Assembly: GCA_017854585.1 (NCBI GenBank)
Contig: JAFMHK010000006.1
Span: 38,362-102,361, forward strand
Direction: 5' to 3'
Origin: Paracoccaceae bacterium
GTDB lineage: Bacteria; Pseudomonadota; Alphaproteobacteria; Rhodobacterales; Rhodobacteraceae
Length of the DNA: 64,000 nt
Positions 18,238 through 26,461 of the stretch are shown piece after piece. The notes under the pieces were generated by a model. It was not told the DNA's origin. It worked only from the letters and a program-made list of their open reading frames with translations, and made no database searches. How positions within the stretch are numbered: position 1 is the stretch's first letter; every line of letters starts with the position of its first letter. Both the position numbers and the translations under genes were made by a program.

Positions 18238-19851
18238 TCAGATCCGCCCGTCATAGGCGTGCGGCGCGATCAGCGCGGCGATGACGGTGAAGGTATCGGC
18301 GGTCAGCGCGGCCTGCAGCGCGGCGCGCAATTCCGCGCGGCTGGTGGCCGTCACGCCGTTTCCGCCAAACGCCCGGCCGATCGCCGCGAAGTCGTGGCCG
18401 CCGAAATCGACGCCCACATTCGACAATTGCCGTTGGCGCTGCTTGAGTTCGATCAGGGCGAGTGATTGGTCCACGAAGACCACGAAAATGGTGTTCTGCC
18501 CCAGCTCTGCCGCCGTGGCCATTTCACCCGCGACCATCAAGAACCCCGCATCCCCCGAAAAGCTGACGACGGGCCGGGTGGGTGCGGCCAGTTTCGCGCC
18601 CATGGCCAGCGGAACGGCGCAGCCCATGGTGCACAACCCCGAGGATTGCAGCAAACTGCGCGGTGCCGGGCACGACCACATCTGCGACAACAAGATGCGG
18701 TGTGCGCCGCTATCGACGGTGGCGATGGTGTCGGCGGGCAGGGTGGCGCGGCATTCCGCGATCACGGCCGCCGGGCCCCACGCATCGGCGGTGGGAAAAT
18801 CGGCAGCCAGCGCTTGCCGGACCTGTGCGATCCGGCCGTCGGGCCAGACCGGGCGCGGGGCAACGCCCGCGCCCAAGGCCGTCAGCGTCGCCCCGGTATG
18901 CGCGACGAAGCTGAGCGTGGCCTGATGCATGTAGTGGTGATTGGGAACCGCATGGATATCGATCACGCGGGTGGCGGCGGGATCCCATGGGTTGCGCCAT
19001 CCGGTGCGCATCTCGATCGGGTCATAGCCGACGCAGATCACCAGATCGGCGGCTTCGACAAACGGCAGCAGGTGCTTGTCCGCCAACGGCGACAACCCTG
19101 CCCCGCCAAGCGCCAGCGCGTGATCTTCGGGGATCACGCCTTTGGCCTTGTAGGTGGTGATGACGGGAATGCCGAAGGTTTCCGCGAATGCCGTCAGCGC
19201 CGCAGCGCTGTCGTCATACAACACATCCAACCCCGCGATGATGACGGGGCGGGCGGCATCGGCAAGCCAGTCGCGGGCCTGCGTCAGATCGGCGGGGATA
19301 TTGGGGCTGGCTACGGTGCGACGGGCCGTGCTGTCCTTGGCGGGGGCATCGGCCACCGAAATTGGCACGTCGATGTGAACGGGGCCATTGCGCCCCTCGG
19401 TCGCGATGCCGATCGCCTTGTCGGCGATCACGCCCGCCGCGTCGGCGGACAGGGTGAACCCCGCCTTGGTGATCGGCGCGAAAACCGCGCGATGGTCGAG
19501 CACCTGATGGGTGTAGGTCTGCGCCTCTGCATCATCGACGCAGCCCGTCAGCACGATCAGCGGCACGCGGTCCTGATCGGCATTGGCCACCACGTTGACG
19601 CCGTTCATGGCGCCGGGGCCCACGGTCGCCACCAGAATGCCGGGCGCACCGTCGACATGGTGCACGCCTTCGGCCATGAAACCGGCGGCATTTTCGTGCT
19701 TGGCCAGATGAAAGTTGATCCCGGCTTTCACCAGCGCGTCAATCAGGGTCAGGACTTCGCCCCCCGGCATCCCGAAGGCGTGGCGGCAGCCGGCCTGATA
19801 TAGACGGCGGGCAAGGATGTCGGCGGCGCGTAGCGGAGGATTCTGTGTCAT
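18238..19851 (-). CDS. Thiamine diphosphate-dependent enzyme, acetolactate synthase-like
   Basis: The 537-residue protein has the three domains of the acetolactate synthase/oxidase superfamily: an N-terminal pyrimidine-binding domain with the catalytic Glu in AKHENAAGFMAEG, a central domain (RPVIIAGLDVLYDD), and a C-terminal pyrophosphate domain with GDAGFLMVAGEMATAAELGQN. The usual metal-binding NN at the end of that motif is replaced by Asp-Gln (FVDQSLALIELK), a variant I believe recurs in a subgroup of these enzymes. The reaction is unknown; it could be a decarboxylase, an acetyltransferase or an acyloin synthase. The CoA-transferase gene follows after three bases. Confidence 0.82.
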   Translation of the reverse strand: MTQNPPLRAADILARRLYQAGCRHAFGMPGGEVLTLIDALVKAGINFHLAKHENAAGFMAEGVHHVDGAPGILVATVGPGAMNGVNVVANADQDRVPLIVLTGCVDDAEAQTYTHQVLDHRAVFAPITKAGFTLSADAAGVIADKAIGIATEGRNGPVHIDVPISVADAPAKDSTARRTVASPNIPADLTQARDWLADAARPVIIAGLDVLYDDSAAALTAFAETFGIPVITTYKAKGVIPEDHALALGGAGLSPLADKHLLPFVEAADLVICVGYDPIEMRTGWRNPWDPAATRVIDIHAVPNHHYMHQATLSFVAHTGATLTALGAGVAPRPVWPDGRIAQVRQALAADFPTADAWGPAAVIAECRATLPADTIATVDSGAHRILLSQMWSCPAPRSLLQSSGLCTMGCAVPLAMGAKLAAPTRPVVSFSGDAGFLMVAGEMATAAELGQNTIFVVFVDQSLALIELKQRQRQLSNVGVDFGGHDFAAIGRAFGGNGVTATSRAELRAALQAALTADTFTVIAALIAPHAYDGRI

Positions 19852-19863
19852 GCACGGCCAATA

Positions 19864-20349
19864 TCAGCGTGTCGCGACATTGGCGATACTTTCAAACGCC
19901 GCGTCCAATTCGCCTGCCGCCGCGATCAGGTCATTCCCGCCCTCGGCAAAATAGGGGGCAAACACGAAACTGGGCGCCTTGTAGGACAAGGTGGCGGTGC
20001 CGTCGCCGTCCGCAGTCAGGTAGAAGCGGACAGGCGCTTCGATCATCGCGGCGGTGGACAGGGCCAGAATGCGGACCGCGTAGACGTTGTTGAACACGCC
20101 GACGACACGGTTTTCCGGTATCACGATGCCGCGCGCTGCGGCCGCGTCAGTGGGCCCGGCCATCGTGACCACCCCAAAGCCCGCAACGCCCACGGCGGTC
20201 CGAAGATTGTCCAGCAGTTCTTGGAACGGTTGATCGGTGTCGATCACCACCCACCCGTCACGCGGCCCGACGGATTGGGCGGGGGCACTGGTGGCAAGGA
20301 TCGCAAGGGCGAGGGCAGTGGCAAGGGCAAGGTAAGGCAGCGGGCGCAT
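19864..20349 (-). CDS. Secreted DUF302-domain protein
   Basis: The 161-residue product starts with a signal peptide (MRPLPYLALATALALAILAT, cleaved near APAQS). The mature part matches the DUF302 alpha-beta domain, with FQELLDNLRTAVGVAGFGVVT and ENRVVGVFNNVYAVRIL. The ATG at 20349 has AAAGGAG upstream, which decides it over an earlier in-frame start. The function of DUF302 proteins is not established. It ends 12 bases before the ThDP enzyme start and is divergent from the CMD-domain gene. Confidence 0.85.
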   Translation of the reverse strand: MRPLPYLALATALALAILATSAPAQSVGPRDGWVVIDTDQPFQELLDNLRTAVGVAGFGVVTMAGPTDAAAARGIVIPENRVVGVFNNVYAVRILALSTAAMIEAPVRFYLTADGDGTATLSYKAPSFVFAPYFAEGGNDLIAAAGELDAAFESIANVATR

Positions 20350-20467
20350 CGTCGTCTCCTTTGCGGGCGACCCTTGCCCATGATGGCGGCGCTGACAAAT
20401 CACAGTCCTGTGGCCCTACCCATTCGCCGCGATCCGCGCCATGGTGCCCCAGAAGGAGGACCCTGCA

Positions 20468-21052
20468 ATGCCCCAACCCGATCACGTTTCGATCTACGAC
20501 CTGCCCGATCCCGACGATCTTGATGACGATATGAAGGCGTATTTCGCCATCTGTCAGGACAAGCTGGGGATGGTGCCGAACGTGTTGCGCACCTTCAGCT
20601 ACAATCAGGACAAGCTGCGTGCCTTCGCCCAATACTACAACACGCTGATGCTGGCCCCGTCGGGGTTGAGCAAGCTGGAGCGCGAGATGGTGGCGGTGGT
20701 CGTCAGCTCCGCAAACCGATGTTTCTATTGCCTTGTCGCGCATGGGCAGGCGGTGCGGAAACTGTCAGGCGATCCCGAACTGGGCGAAATGCTGGTGATG
20801 AATTACCGGGTCGCCAAGTTGGACCCGCGCCAGCGTGCGATGCTGGATTTCGCATGGAAGCTGACCAAGACGCCGTTTGACGTGGGTGATGCCGACCGTG
20901 AAGCGCTGCGCGCGGCCGGTCTGGCGGAAAGCGAGATCTTCGATCTGGCCGACGTGATCGGCTTTTTCAACATGTCGAACCGCTTTGCCATCGCATCCGA
21001 CATGATGCCGAACCGGGAGTATCATGGGATGGACCGCGCGCCAGCAAGCTGA
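20468..21052 (+). CDS. AhpD-like carboxymuconolactone decarboxylase/peroxidase-related protein
   Basis: A 194-residue all-helical protein of the CMD/AhpD superfamily. The redox motif C85-FYC-C88 followed by H92 (CFYCLVAHG) is the AhpD-type peroxidatic disulfide site. It fits the 'peroxidase-related enzyme' group rather than a true ring-opening decarboxylase. AAGGAGG precedes the ATG by six bases. Reductant and substrate are unknown. A terminator hairpin overlaps the end of the gene. Confidence 0.87.
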   Translation: MPQPDHVSIYDLPDPDDLDDDMKAYFAICQDKLGMVPNVLRTFSYNQDKLRAFAQYYNTLMLAPSGLSKLEREMVAVVVSSANRCFYCLVAHGQAVRKLSGDPELGEMLVMNYRVAKLDPRQRAMLDFAWKLTKTPFDVGDADREALRAAGLAESEIFDLADVIGFFNMSNRFAIASDMMPNREYHGMDRAPAS

Positions 21053-21068
21053 CGCGCGGGTCCTTTTT
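21031..21068 (+). terminator. Terminator overlapping the end of the CMD gene
   Basis: GGACCGCGCG (21031-21040) pairs with CGCGCGGGTCC (21053-21063) with one bulged base, followed by TTTTT. The 5' arm is inside the last codons and the stop codon lies at the end of the loop (21050-21052). It separates this gene from the convergent bhcD, and the T run is two bases from the bhcD stop. Confidence 0.75.
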
Positions 21069-21070
21069 CG

Positions 21071-22069
21071 TCAGAACGCGACGGTCTGCGCCACGCCCTG
21101 CGCCAGTGCCAGATCCACCACCTTGGCGGCCACGGCAAGATCTTGCAGACCGACGCCGGTGCCGTCGAACAAGGTGATTTCCTTGTCTGACTTGCGCCCC
21201 GGATGGGTGCCGTTGATGACGGCCCCGATCTCCACGATGTCGCCCTCGGCGATCAGGCCGCGCGCGATGGCGTGCTGTGCCTCGCCGATGGAGATGCTCT
21301 GCGCGATCTCATCGGTGAACACGGTCGCCTTTGCCAGCAATTCGGCCTCGACCTCTTGCTTGCCTTTGGTGTCGGTGCCCATGCACGCCAGATGGGTGCC
21401 CGGTTTCACATGGTCGGCCAGCAGGCTGGGTGCGAACGACGAGGTGATCGATACGATCACATCGGATTGTGCGCCAAGATCGGCCAGCGACACGGGTTCG
21501 AACGGCAATCCAAGCTCTGCGGCGGTTGCTTCCAGCCGGCTCAGCATCTCGGGGTGCAGGTTCCAGCCCACGACCTTTTCGAAGTTCATCTGTGCGACGG
21601 CCGCCCGCATCTGGAACGCCGACTGGTGGCCCGCACCGATCATGCCCAGAACCTTGCTGTCGGGCCGCGCCAGATGTTTCAGCGACACCGCCTGCGCCGC
21701 TGCGGTGCGCAGTGCAGTCAACAGGTTGCCGCCGACCAGCGCCTTGACCCGGCCCGTATCCGCGTCGAACAAGATGACGGTGGACTGATGGTTGGTCAGG
21801 CCCTTGGCTTCGTTGCCCGGCCAATAGCCGCCGGATTTCAGGCCAAGAGCCAGATTTTCCCGATCAAAGCCGGATTTGAACCCATAAAGCGCGTCCGCGT
21901 GGCCGATAGCTTCCCGGATGACCGGGAAGTTATAGGCTTTGCGGCTGGCCATTGCGGCGAAGCACGCCTCAACCGCGTCGAATGCGGCTGCGGGTGTCAT
22001 CAGACCGGCGATTTCGCCTTCGGGCACGATCGTGACCATGTTGGCGTTGACTGCTTGATCCAGCGACAT
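21071..22069 (-). CDS. bhcD: Iminosuccinate reductase BhcD (ornithine cyclodeaminase family)
   Basis: BhcD reduces iminosuccinate to L-aspartate with NADH, the last reductive step of the beta-hydroxyaspartate cycle. The 332-residue protein belongs to the ornithine cyclodeaminase/mu-crystallin family, with the substrate-site Lys in ALYGFKSGFD and the dinucleotide loop GMIGAGHQSAFQ. The ATG at 22069 shares one base with the bhcC stop. Family alone would allow alanine dehydrogenase or another imine reductase; the assignment rests on its place as last gene in bhcA-bhcB-bhcC-bhcD with divergent bhcR. Confidence 0.88.
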   Translation of the reverse strand: MSLDQAVNANMVTIVPEGEIAGLMTPAAAFDAVEACFAAMASRKAYNFPVIREAIGHADALYGFKSGFDRENLALGLKSGGYWPGNEAKGLTNHQSTVILFDADTGRVKALVGGNLLTALRTAAAQAVSLKHLARPDSKVLGMIGAGHQSAFQMRAAVAQMNFEKVVGWNLHPEMLSRLEATAAELGLPFEPVSLADLGAQSDVIVSITSSFAPSLLADHVKPGTHLACMGTDTKGKQEVEAELLAKATVFTDEIAQSISIGEAQHAIARGLIAEGDIVEIGAVINGTHPGRKSDKEITLFDGTGVGLQDLAVAAKVVDLALAQGVAQTVAF

Positions 22070-23232
22070 CAGTACGCCTTTCCGCGTGCCGACACGGGCC
22101 AAAGGGTTTCGACCTTGCCGCCGCGCACGCCGACATACCAGTCGTGGACGTTGCAGGTTGGGTCGCAGTGGCCCGGCACAAGGTGCAGTTTGTCGTTCAC
22201 CTTGAGCACGCCATCGGGGTCGGCCACGACGCCATGCTCATCCGAGCACTTCACATATGTGACGTCGGTGCGGCCAAAGACGACGGGCAGGCCGCTGTCG
22301 ACGGATTGGGCTTTCAGGCCTGCATCGACGATGGCCTTGTCCGCCTTGGCGTGTGACATGACCGAAGTCAGCAGGAACAGCGCGTTCTCCCACTCGCCCT
22401 GATCGATGCGCTTGCCTTCGGCATCAAGGATGCGCCCGTAATCGGCATCCATGAACGCATAGGACCCGCACTGAAGCTCGTTATACACGCCCGAGGTGCT
22501 TTCGAAGTAGTAGGAGCCGGTGCCGCCACCGCCGACGATGTCGCATTCGATCCCTTCGGCCTTCAACGTGTCGACGGCATCCTTGACCTGTGCAACCGCC
22601 AGCGCGATCTTTGCCTTGCGGTCCTCATAGCTGTCCATGTGCTGCATCGCGCCCTGATAGGCTTGGATGCCGGCGAATTTCAGACCGGGTGCCGCGTTCA
22701 GCGCCTTGGCGATTTCGACAACCGCGGGGGTTGTGGTCACGCCGCAGCGTCCCGCGCCACAATCGATTTCCACGAGGCATTCGATTTGCGTGCCGTGGCG
22801 GGTTGCCGCCTCGGACAGGTCCGCGACGTTGTCCAGATCGTCGACGCAGCAGATGGTCCGCGCGCCAAGCTTGGGCATACGGGCCAGGCGGTCGATCTTT
22901 TCGGGCTGGCGCACTTGGTTGGACACAAGCACGTCCTTGATGCCGCCGCGCGCGAACACCTCTGCCTCGGAGACCTTCTGGCAGCAGACACCGCAAGCGC
23001 CGCCGAGTTCGACCTGCAGTTTCGCCACGTCGACGGACTTGTGCATCTTGCCGTGCACGCGGTGGCGCATGCCGTGGGCCTTGGCGTAATCGCCCATCTT
23101 CTTGATGTTGCGCTCAAGCGCGTCCAGATCCAGCACGAGGGCCGGGGTCTGAATGTCGGCGGCGTCCATTCCGGGCAGGGCAGGGACGTCAAAGCCAACT
23201 TCAAGTTCTTCAAATTTGGTCGGTGCGTTCAT
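22069..23232 (-). CDS. bhcC: beta-Hydroxyaspartate aldolase BhcC (D-threonine aldolase family)
   Basis: BhcC joins glycine and glyoxylate to beta-hydroxyaspartate. The 387-residue protein is a fold type III PLP enzyme; the cofactor Lys is K62 in HRVHGKMHK, and the C-terminal HCD motif (LVPGHCDPTC) is the divalent-metal site of D-threonine aldolase relatives. AAAGGA lies upstream of the ATG. Alone it could be taken for a D-threonine or 3-hydroxyaspartate aldolase; neighbouring bhcA, bhcB and bhcD make the cycle role by far the most likely. Confidence 0.92.
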   Translation of the reverse strand: MNAPTKFEELEVGFDVPALPGMDAADIQTPALVLDLDALERNIKKMGDYAKAHGMRHRVHGKMHKSVDVAKLQVELGGACGVCCQKVSEAEVFARGGIKDVLVSNQVRQPEKIDRLARMPKLGARTICCVDDLDNVADLSEAATRHGTQIECLVEIDCGAGRCGVTTTPAVVEIAKALNAAPGLKFAGIQAYQGAMQHMDSYEDRKAKIALAVAQVKDAVDTLKAEGIECDIVGGGGTGSYYFESTSGVYNELQCGSYAFMDADYGRILDAEGKRIDQGEWENALFLLTSVMSHAKADKAIVDAGLKAQSVDSGLPVVFGRTDVTYVKCSDEHGVVADPDGVLKVNDKLHLVPGHCDPTCNVHDWYVGVRGGKVETLWPVSARGKAY

Positions 23233-23246
23233 GGTCCGGGTCCTTT

Positions 23247-24200
23247 TCAGTTAATCCAGGGCAAGGTGTCGAGGTCGACATTCCCGCCGGTGATGATCAC
23301 GCCCACGCGTTTGCCGCGGAACGTCTCGGGGTTCTTGATGATGGTGGCCAGTGGCACGGCGCAGCTTGCCTCGATGATGATCTTCATCCGCTGCCACGTC
23401 AGTTTCATCGCGGCGATGATCTCTTCCTCGGAGGCGGTGAAAATGTCGGTCACGTGGTTTGACACGAAATGCCAGGTATTCTCTTTCAGCGGCACCTTCA
23501 GGCCATCGGCGATCGTGACCGGCGCGTCGTCGGCGATGATGTGCCCGGCCTTGAAGCTGCGATAGGCGTCATCGGCCTGTTCCGGTTCGGCCGCATAGAT
23601 CGCGACCTCGGGGGCAAGATGCGACATGGTCAGGCAGGTGCCCGAAATCATTCCGCCGCCGCCGATGGGTGCGATGACGGCATCCAGACCATCGGTCTGT
23701 TCCATCAATTCACGCGAACAGGTGCCTTGCCCGGCAATGACGCGCGGGTCGTTGTAGGGGTGCACGAAGTCGGCCCCGGTTTCCGCGTGGATGCGGGCGA
23801 ATACCTCTTCGCGACTGGATGTGGACGGCTCACATTCCGTGATGATGCCGCCGTATCCACGCACCGCGTCTTTCTTGGCCTGCGGGGCGGTGCGGGGCAT
23901 GACCACGTGGCACGGGATGCCCCGGCGGCCAGCCGCATAAGACAATGACAGCGCGTGGTTGCCGGACGAGTGCGTTGCCACGCCCTTGGCGGCGACCTCA
24001 TCACTCAGCCCGAATACCGCGTTGGATGCGCCGCGCACCTTGAATGCGCCCGCCTTCTGGAAGTTCTCGCATTTGAAGAACAGTTCCGCCCCGGTCAGCT
24101 CGTTCAGATAGCTTGATGTCAGGATCGGCGTGCGGTGAATGTAGGGCGCAATGCGGTCATGTGCGGCCAGCATGTCGTCAAAGGTCGGAAGATTTGTCAT
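23247..24200 (-). CDS. bhcB: beta-Hydroxyaspartate dehydratase BhcB
   Basis: BhcB removes water from beta-hydroxyaspartate to give iminosuccinate. The 317-residue protein is a fold type II PLP enzyme of the threonine/serine dehydratase group. The cofactor Lys is K54 in GAFKVRGASNA; SSGNHALSLS and the phosphate-binding IGGGGMISG are in place. I chose the ATG at 24200 because GAAGGA lies just upstream; an ATG at 24212 overlapping the bhcA stop (ATGA) would add four residues. It lies 14 bases before bhcC. Confidence 0.91.
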   Translation of the reverse strand: MTNLPTFDDMLAAHDRIAPYIHRTPILTSSYLNELTGAELFFKCENFQKAGAFKVRGASNAVFGLSDEVAAKGVATHSSGNHALSLSYAAGRRGIPCHVVMPRTAPQAKKDAVRGYGGIITECEPSTSSREEVFARIHAETGADFVHPYNDPRVIAGQGTCSRELMEQTDGLDAVIAPIGGGGMISGTCLTMSHLAPEVAIYAAEPEQADDAYRSFKAGHIIADDAPVTIADGLKVPLKENTWHFVSNHVTDIFTASEEEIIAAMKLTWQRMKIIIEASCAVPLATIIKNPETFRGKRVGVIITGGNVDLDTLPWIN

Positions 24201-24208
24201 GATGTCCT

Positions 24209-25399
24209 TCATTGTGCCGCAGCCTTCATCGAAGCGGCCCCGCGGCGAAACACGCCCTGTGCCGCGGCAACGCCGGACCCCGGCGTCACGTTCAGGTCCA
24301 GATCGGACATCACCATTTCCACGGTCGCCAGACCCGACAGGACCATCGCGTCGGTCAGCATGCCAAGGTGGCCGATGCGGAACACCTTGCCAGCCACGTC
24401 GCCAAGCCCGGTGCCGAATGCCATGTCGTAATGCTCGGACGCGTGGGACACGATGGTTGAGGCGTTGAAACCCTCAGGCGTGCAGATCGCCGTGACCGTA
24501 TCGGAATACAGCTCGGGCCGCAGCGCGCAGGGCTTCATGTCCCATGCGAAAACTGCTGCGCGCACACCTTCGGCCAGACGCTTGTGGCGGGCAAAGACGT
24601 TGTCCAGCCCTTCGGCCAACATCATCTCGGTGGCCAGTTTCAGACCGTTCATCAGGCCGACGGCGGGCGTGTAGGGATATGCGTTGGCGGCATAGCCTTT
24701 GCGCATGTCGTCGATGCTGAAATAGGTCCGGGGCAGGGTGGCCGTCTTGCTGGCGGCAATCGCCTTTTGGCTGAAGCCGGTAATGCCCAGACCCGCGGGA
24801 AGCATGAAGCCCTTCTGGCTGCCGGTGACGGCCACATCGACGCCCCAGCCGTCAAATTCGAACGGCATGCAGCCGATGGAACTGACGCCGTCCACCATCA
24901 GCAAGGCGCCATGACCTGCCGCATCCATTGCGCGGCGCACCGCAGCGATATCGCTGACAACGCCGGTCGCGGTTTCGTTGTGTGTGGCCAGAACCGCCTT
25001 GATCTTGCCAGCCTTGTCGGCGCGCAGGATTTCTTCGAACTTGTCCGCAGGCACGCCATCGCCCCACTGGACGTCGACTTGCGTGACCTCCAGCCCAAAG
25101 CGCTGGCACATGTCGATCCACTTGTGGCTGAACAGGCCGTTGCGCGCGGCAAGGATGCCGTCGCCGGGGTTCAGGGTGTTGGCGATCGCCGCTTCCCAGC
25201 CGCCGGTCCCAGTGCCGGGAATGATATAGATCTCGGCGTCGGTCGCCCGCATGACCTTGGCCACGCCTTCGCGTGCGGGGTGCAGGACGCTTGCGAAGAA
25301 CGGCGAGCGGTGGTCGACCGTGGGCATGTCGCATGCTTTGCGAATGACCTCGGGAATGTTGGTCGGTCCTGGGATGAAAACCGGGTTCTGGCTGATCAT
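24209..25399 (-). CDS. bhcA: Aspartate-glyoxylate aminotransferase BhcA
   Basis: BhcA transfers the amino group of aspartate to glyoxylate, giving oxaloacetate and glycine, and so regenerates the glycine used by BhcC. The 396-residue protein is a class V aminotransferase resembling serine-glyoxylate aminotransferase; the PLP Lys is K196 in VTGSQKGFMLPAG. The ATG at 25399 is preceded by GGAGGAGA, which decides the start. It is the first gene of the bhcABCD operon, facing bhcR across a 161-base control region. A serine-glyoxylate aminotransferase role is the alternative if the family is viewed without context. Confidence 0.92.
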   Translation of the reverse strand: MISQNPVFIPGPTNIPEVIRKACDMPTVDHRSPFFASVLHPAREGVAKVMRATDAEIYIIPGTGTGGWEAAIANTLNPGDGILAARNGLFSHKWIDMCQRFGLEVTQVDVQWGDGVPADKFEEILRADKAGKIKAVLATHNETATGVVSDIAAVRRAMDAAGHGALLMVDGVSSIGCMPFEFDGWGVDVAVTGSQKGFMLPAGLGITGFSQKAIAASKTATLPRTYFSIDDMRKGYAANAYPYTPAVGLMNGLKLATEMMLAEGLDNVFARHKRLAEGVRAAVFAWDMKPCALRPELYSDTVTAICTPEGFNASTIVSHASEHYDMAFGTGLGDVAGKVFRIGHLGMLTDAMVLSGLATVEMVMSDLDLNVTPGSGVAAAQGVFRRGAASMKAAAQ

Positions 25400-25459
25400 G
25401 GGCACGTCTCCTCCAATTTCATCCTGTCTAGGGCTGGGGACCTGCGCACACAATTTTTT

Positions 25460-25474
25460 TGAAAAGGTTTTTCA
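25460..25474. promoter_or_regulatory. Operator-like palindrome O1 in the bhcA-bhcR region
   Basis: TGAAAAGGTTTTTCA is a 15-base palindrome, and its flanks extend the symmetry to 9-base arms (25457-25465 and 25469-25477) with a 3-base centre. It has the layout of the E. coli IclR consensus (TGGAAATNATTTCCA). It lies about 60 bases upstream of bhcA, where BhcR, an IclR-family protein, could act on the bhc promoter. Confidence 0.6.
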
Positions 25475-25502
25475 AAATCCTGTGCTAGTGGAAAAAATGA
25501 AT

Positions 25503-25517
25503 TGAAACATGGGTTTG
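25503..25517. promoter_or_regulatory. Imperfect operator-like site O2 in the bhcA-bhcR region
   Basis: TGAAACATGGGTTTG repeats the left half of the neighbouring operator-like sites exactly (TGAAA) and keeps the TTT of the right half. It is centred 43 bases from O1 and 30 bases from O3. Weak alone; listed because it is in register with the two perfect sites. Confidence 0.35.
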
Positions 25518-25532
25518 GATTATTTCAGAATA

Positions 25533-25547
25533 TGAAACAGGTTTTCA
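25533..25547. promoter_or_regulatory. Operator-like palindrome O3 before bhcR
   Basis: TGAAACAGGTTTTCA has perfect 5-base arms (TGAAA/TTTCA) around a 5-base centre, the same design as O1. It ends 13 bases before the bhcR ATG and sits beside the ribosome-binding site, so binding here would fit autoregulation of bhcR. A further TTTCA half-site lies at 25523-25527. Confidence 0.55.
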
Positions 25548-25560
25548 GAAAGGGAATCGC

Positions 25561-26397
25561 ATGGCCGAAAAGCCGACAGACGAAGCGCCAGAGCGCCGCG
25601 CAAGGGGCCGCCCGCGCGCGTGGGGGGACACATCTGACCAAAACACGATCAAGTCGCTTGATCGCGCGATGGAGGTCTTGGAGCGGTTGTCGGAACTGGG
25701 GGGCACGACCTTGTCGGATCTTGCACAAGATCTGGGTCAGTCGCCCGCCACCATCTACCGCGTGCTCTATACCCTTGAGGCGCGCGGGATCGTCGATTTC
25801 GAGACGGGCACCCAGACGTGGCATATCGGTGCGGGCGCATTCCTGATCGGGTCGCGGTTCTTGCGCCGCACATCTTTGGTGGAACGCGCGCGACCCGTGT
25901 TGCGCGCGCTGATGCACGAGACCGGGGAAACGGCAAATCTGGCGGTGGAACGTGACGGGCTGGTGTTGTTCCTGTCGCAGGTCGAAACCCACGAGACGAT
26001 CCGCGCATTCTTTCCTCCCGGCACCATGTCGCCGATGCATTCGTCGGGGATCGGCAAGGCGCTGTTGTCACGGATGGAACCGGCGCGTGTCGATCAGATC
26101 ATCGCCCAGCACGGGCTGGAACGCTTTACCGATCGCACCTTGTCGGATGCCGCTGCCCTGCATGCCGATCTGGCCGTGACACGGGCGCGGGGGTATTCCG
26201 TCGACGCCGAGGAAAAGACCACTGGCATGCGCTGCATCGCGGCCCCGATTTTCGACGTGCATGGCGAAGCGGTGGCGGGCCTGTCGATTTCCGGCCCAGC
26301 GGCACGAATGCCGGCGGAACGCCAAGAGGCGCAGGCCCAAGCCGTCATGCGCGCGGCCTTTGCCGTCAGTCGCGGGATCGGCGGGCAGATGATCTGA
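25561..26397 (+). CDS. bhcR: IclR-family transcriptional regulator BhcR
   Basis: The 278-residue protein has an N-terminal winged helix (about residues 28-90; TTLSDLAQDLGQSPATIYRVLYTLEARGIV) and a C-terminal IclR effector domain with the ligand pocket segment MHSSGIGKALLS and late GMRCIAAPIFD. It is encoded divergently from bhcABCD, the arrangement known for BhcR, which senses glyoxylate and controls the cycle genes in Paracoccus. AAAGGGA precedes the ATG. Three sites of IclR-type design lie in the shared upstream region. Confidence 0.9.
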   Translation: MAEKPTDEAPERRARGRPRAWGDTSDQNTIKSLDRAMEVLERLSELGGTTLSDLAQDLGQSPATIYRVLYTLEARGIVDFETGTQTWHIGAGAFLIGSRFLRRTSLVERARPVLRALMHETGETANLAVERDGLVLFLSQVETHETIRAFFPPGTMSPMHSSGIGKALLSRMEPARVDQIIAQHGLERFTDRTLSDAAALHADLAVTRARGYSVDAEEKTTGMRCIAAPIFDVHGEAVAGLSISGPAARMPAERQEAQAQAVMRAAFAVSRGIGGQMI

Positions 26398-26461
26398 CGG
26401 GCTTGGCAGGTGCGGGCAAATCGGGCCATGCTGCAGTTGCAAACCCAACCGGAGCCTTCTG

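Noticed and set aside
17056-19851. Oxalate degradation pair (frc-oxc)
   Set aside because: The CoA-transferase fits the family, but the ThDP enzyme's N-terminus and metal motif are unlike oxalyl-CoA decarboxylase.
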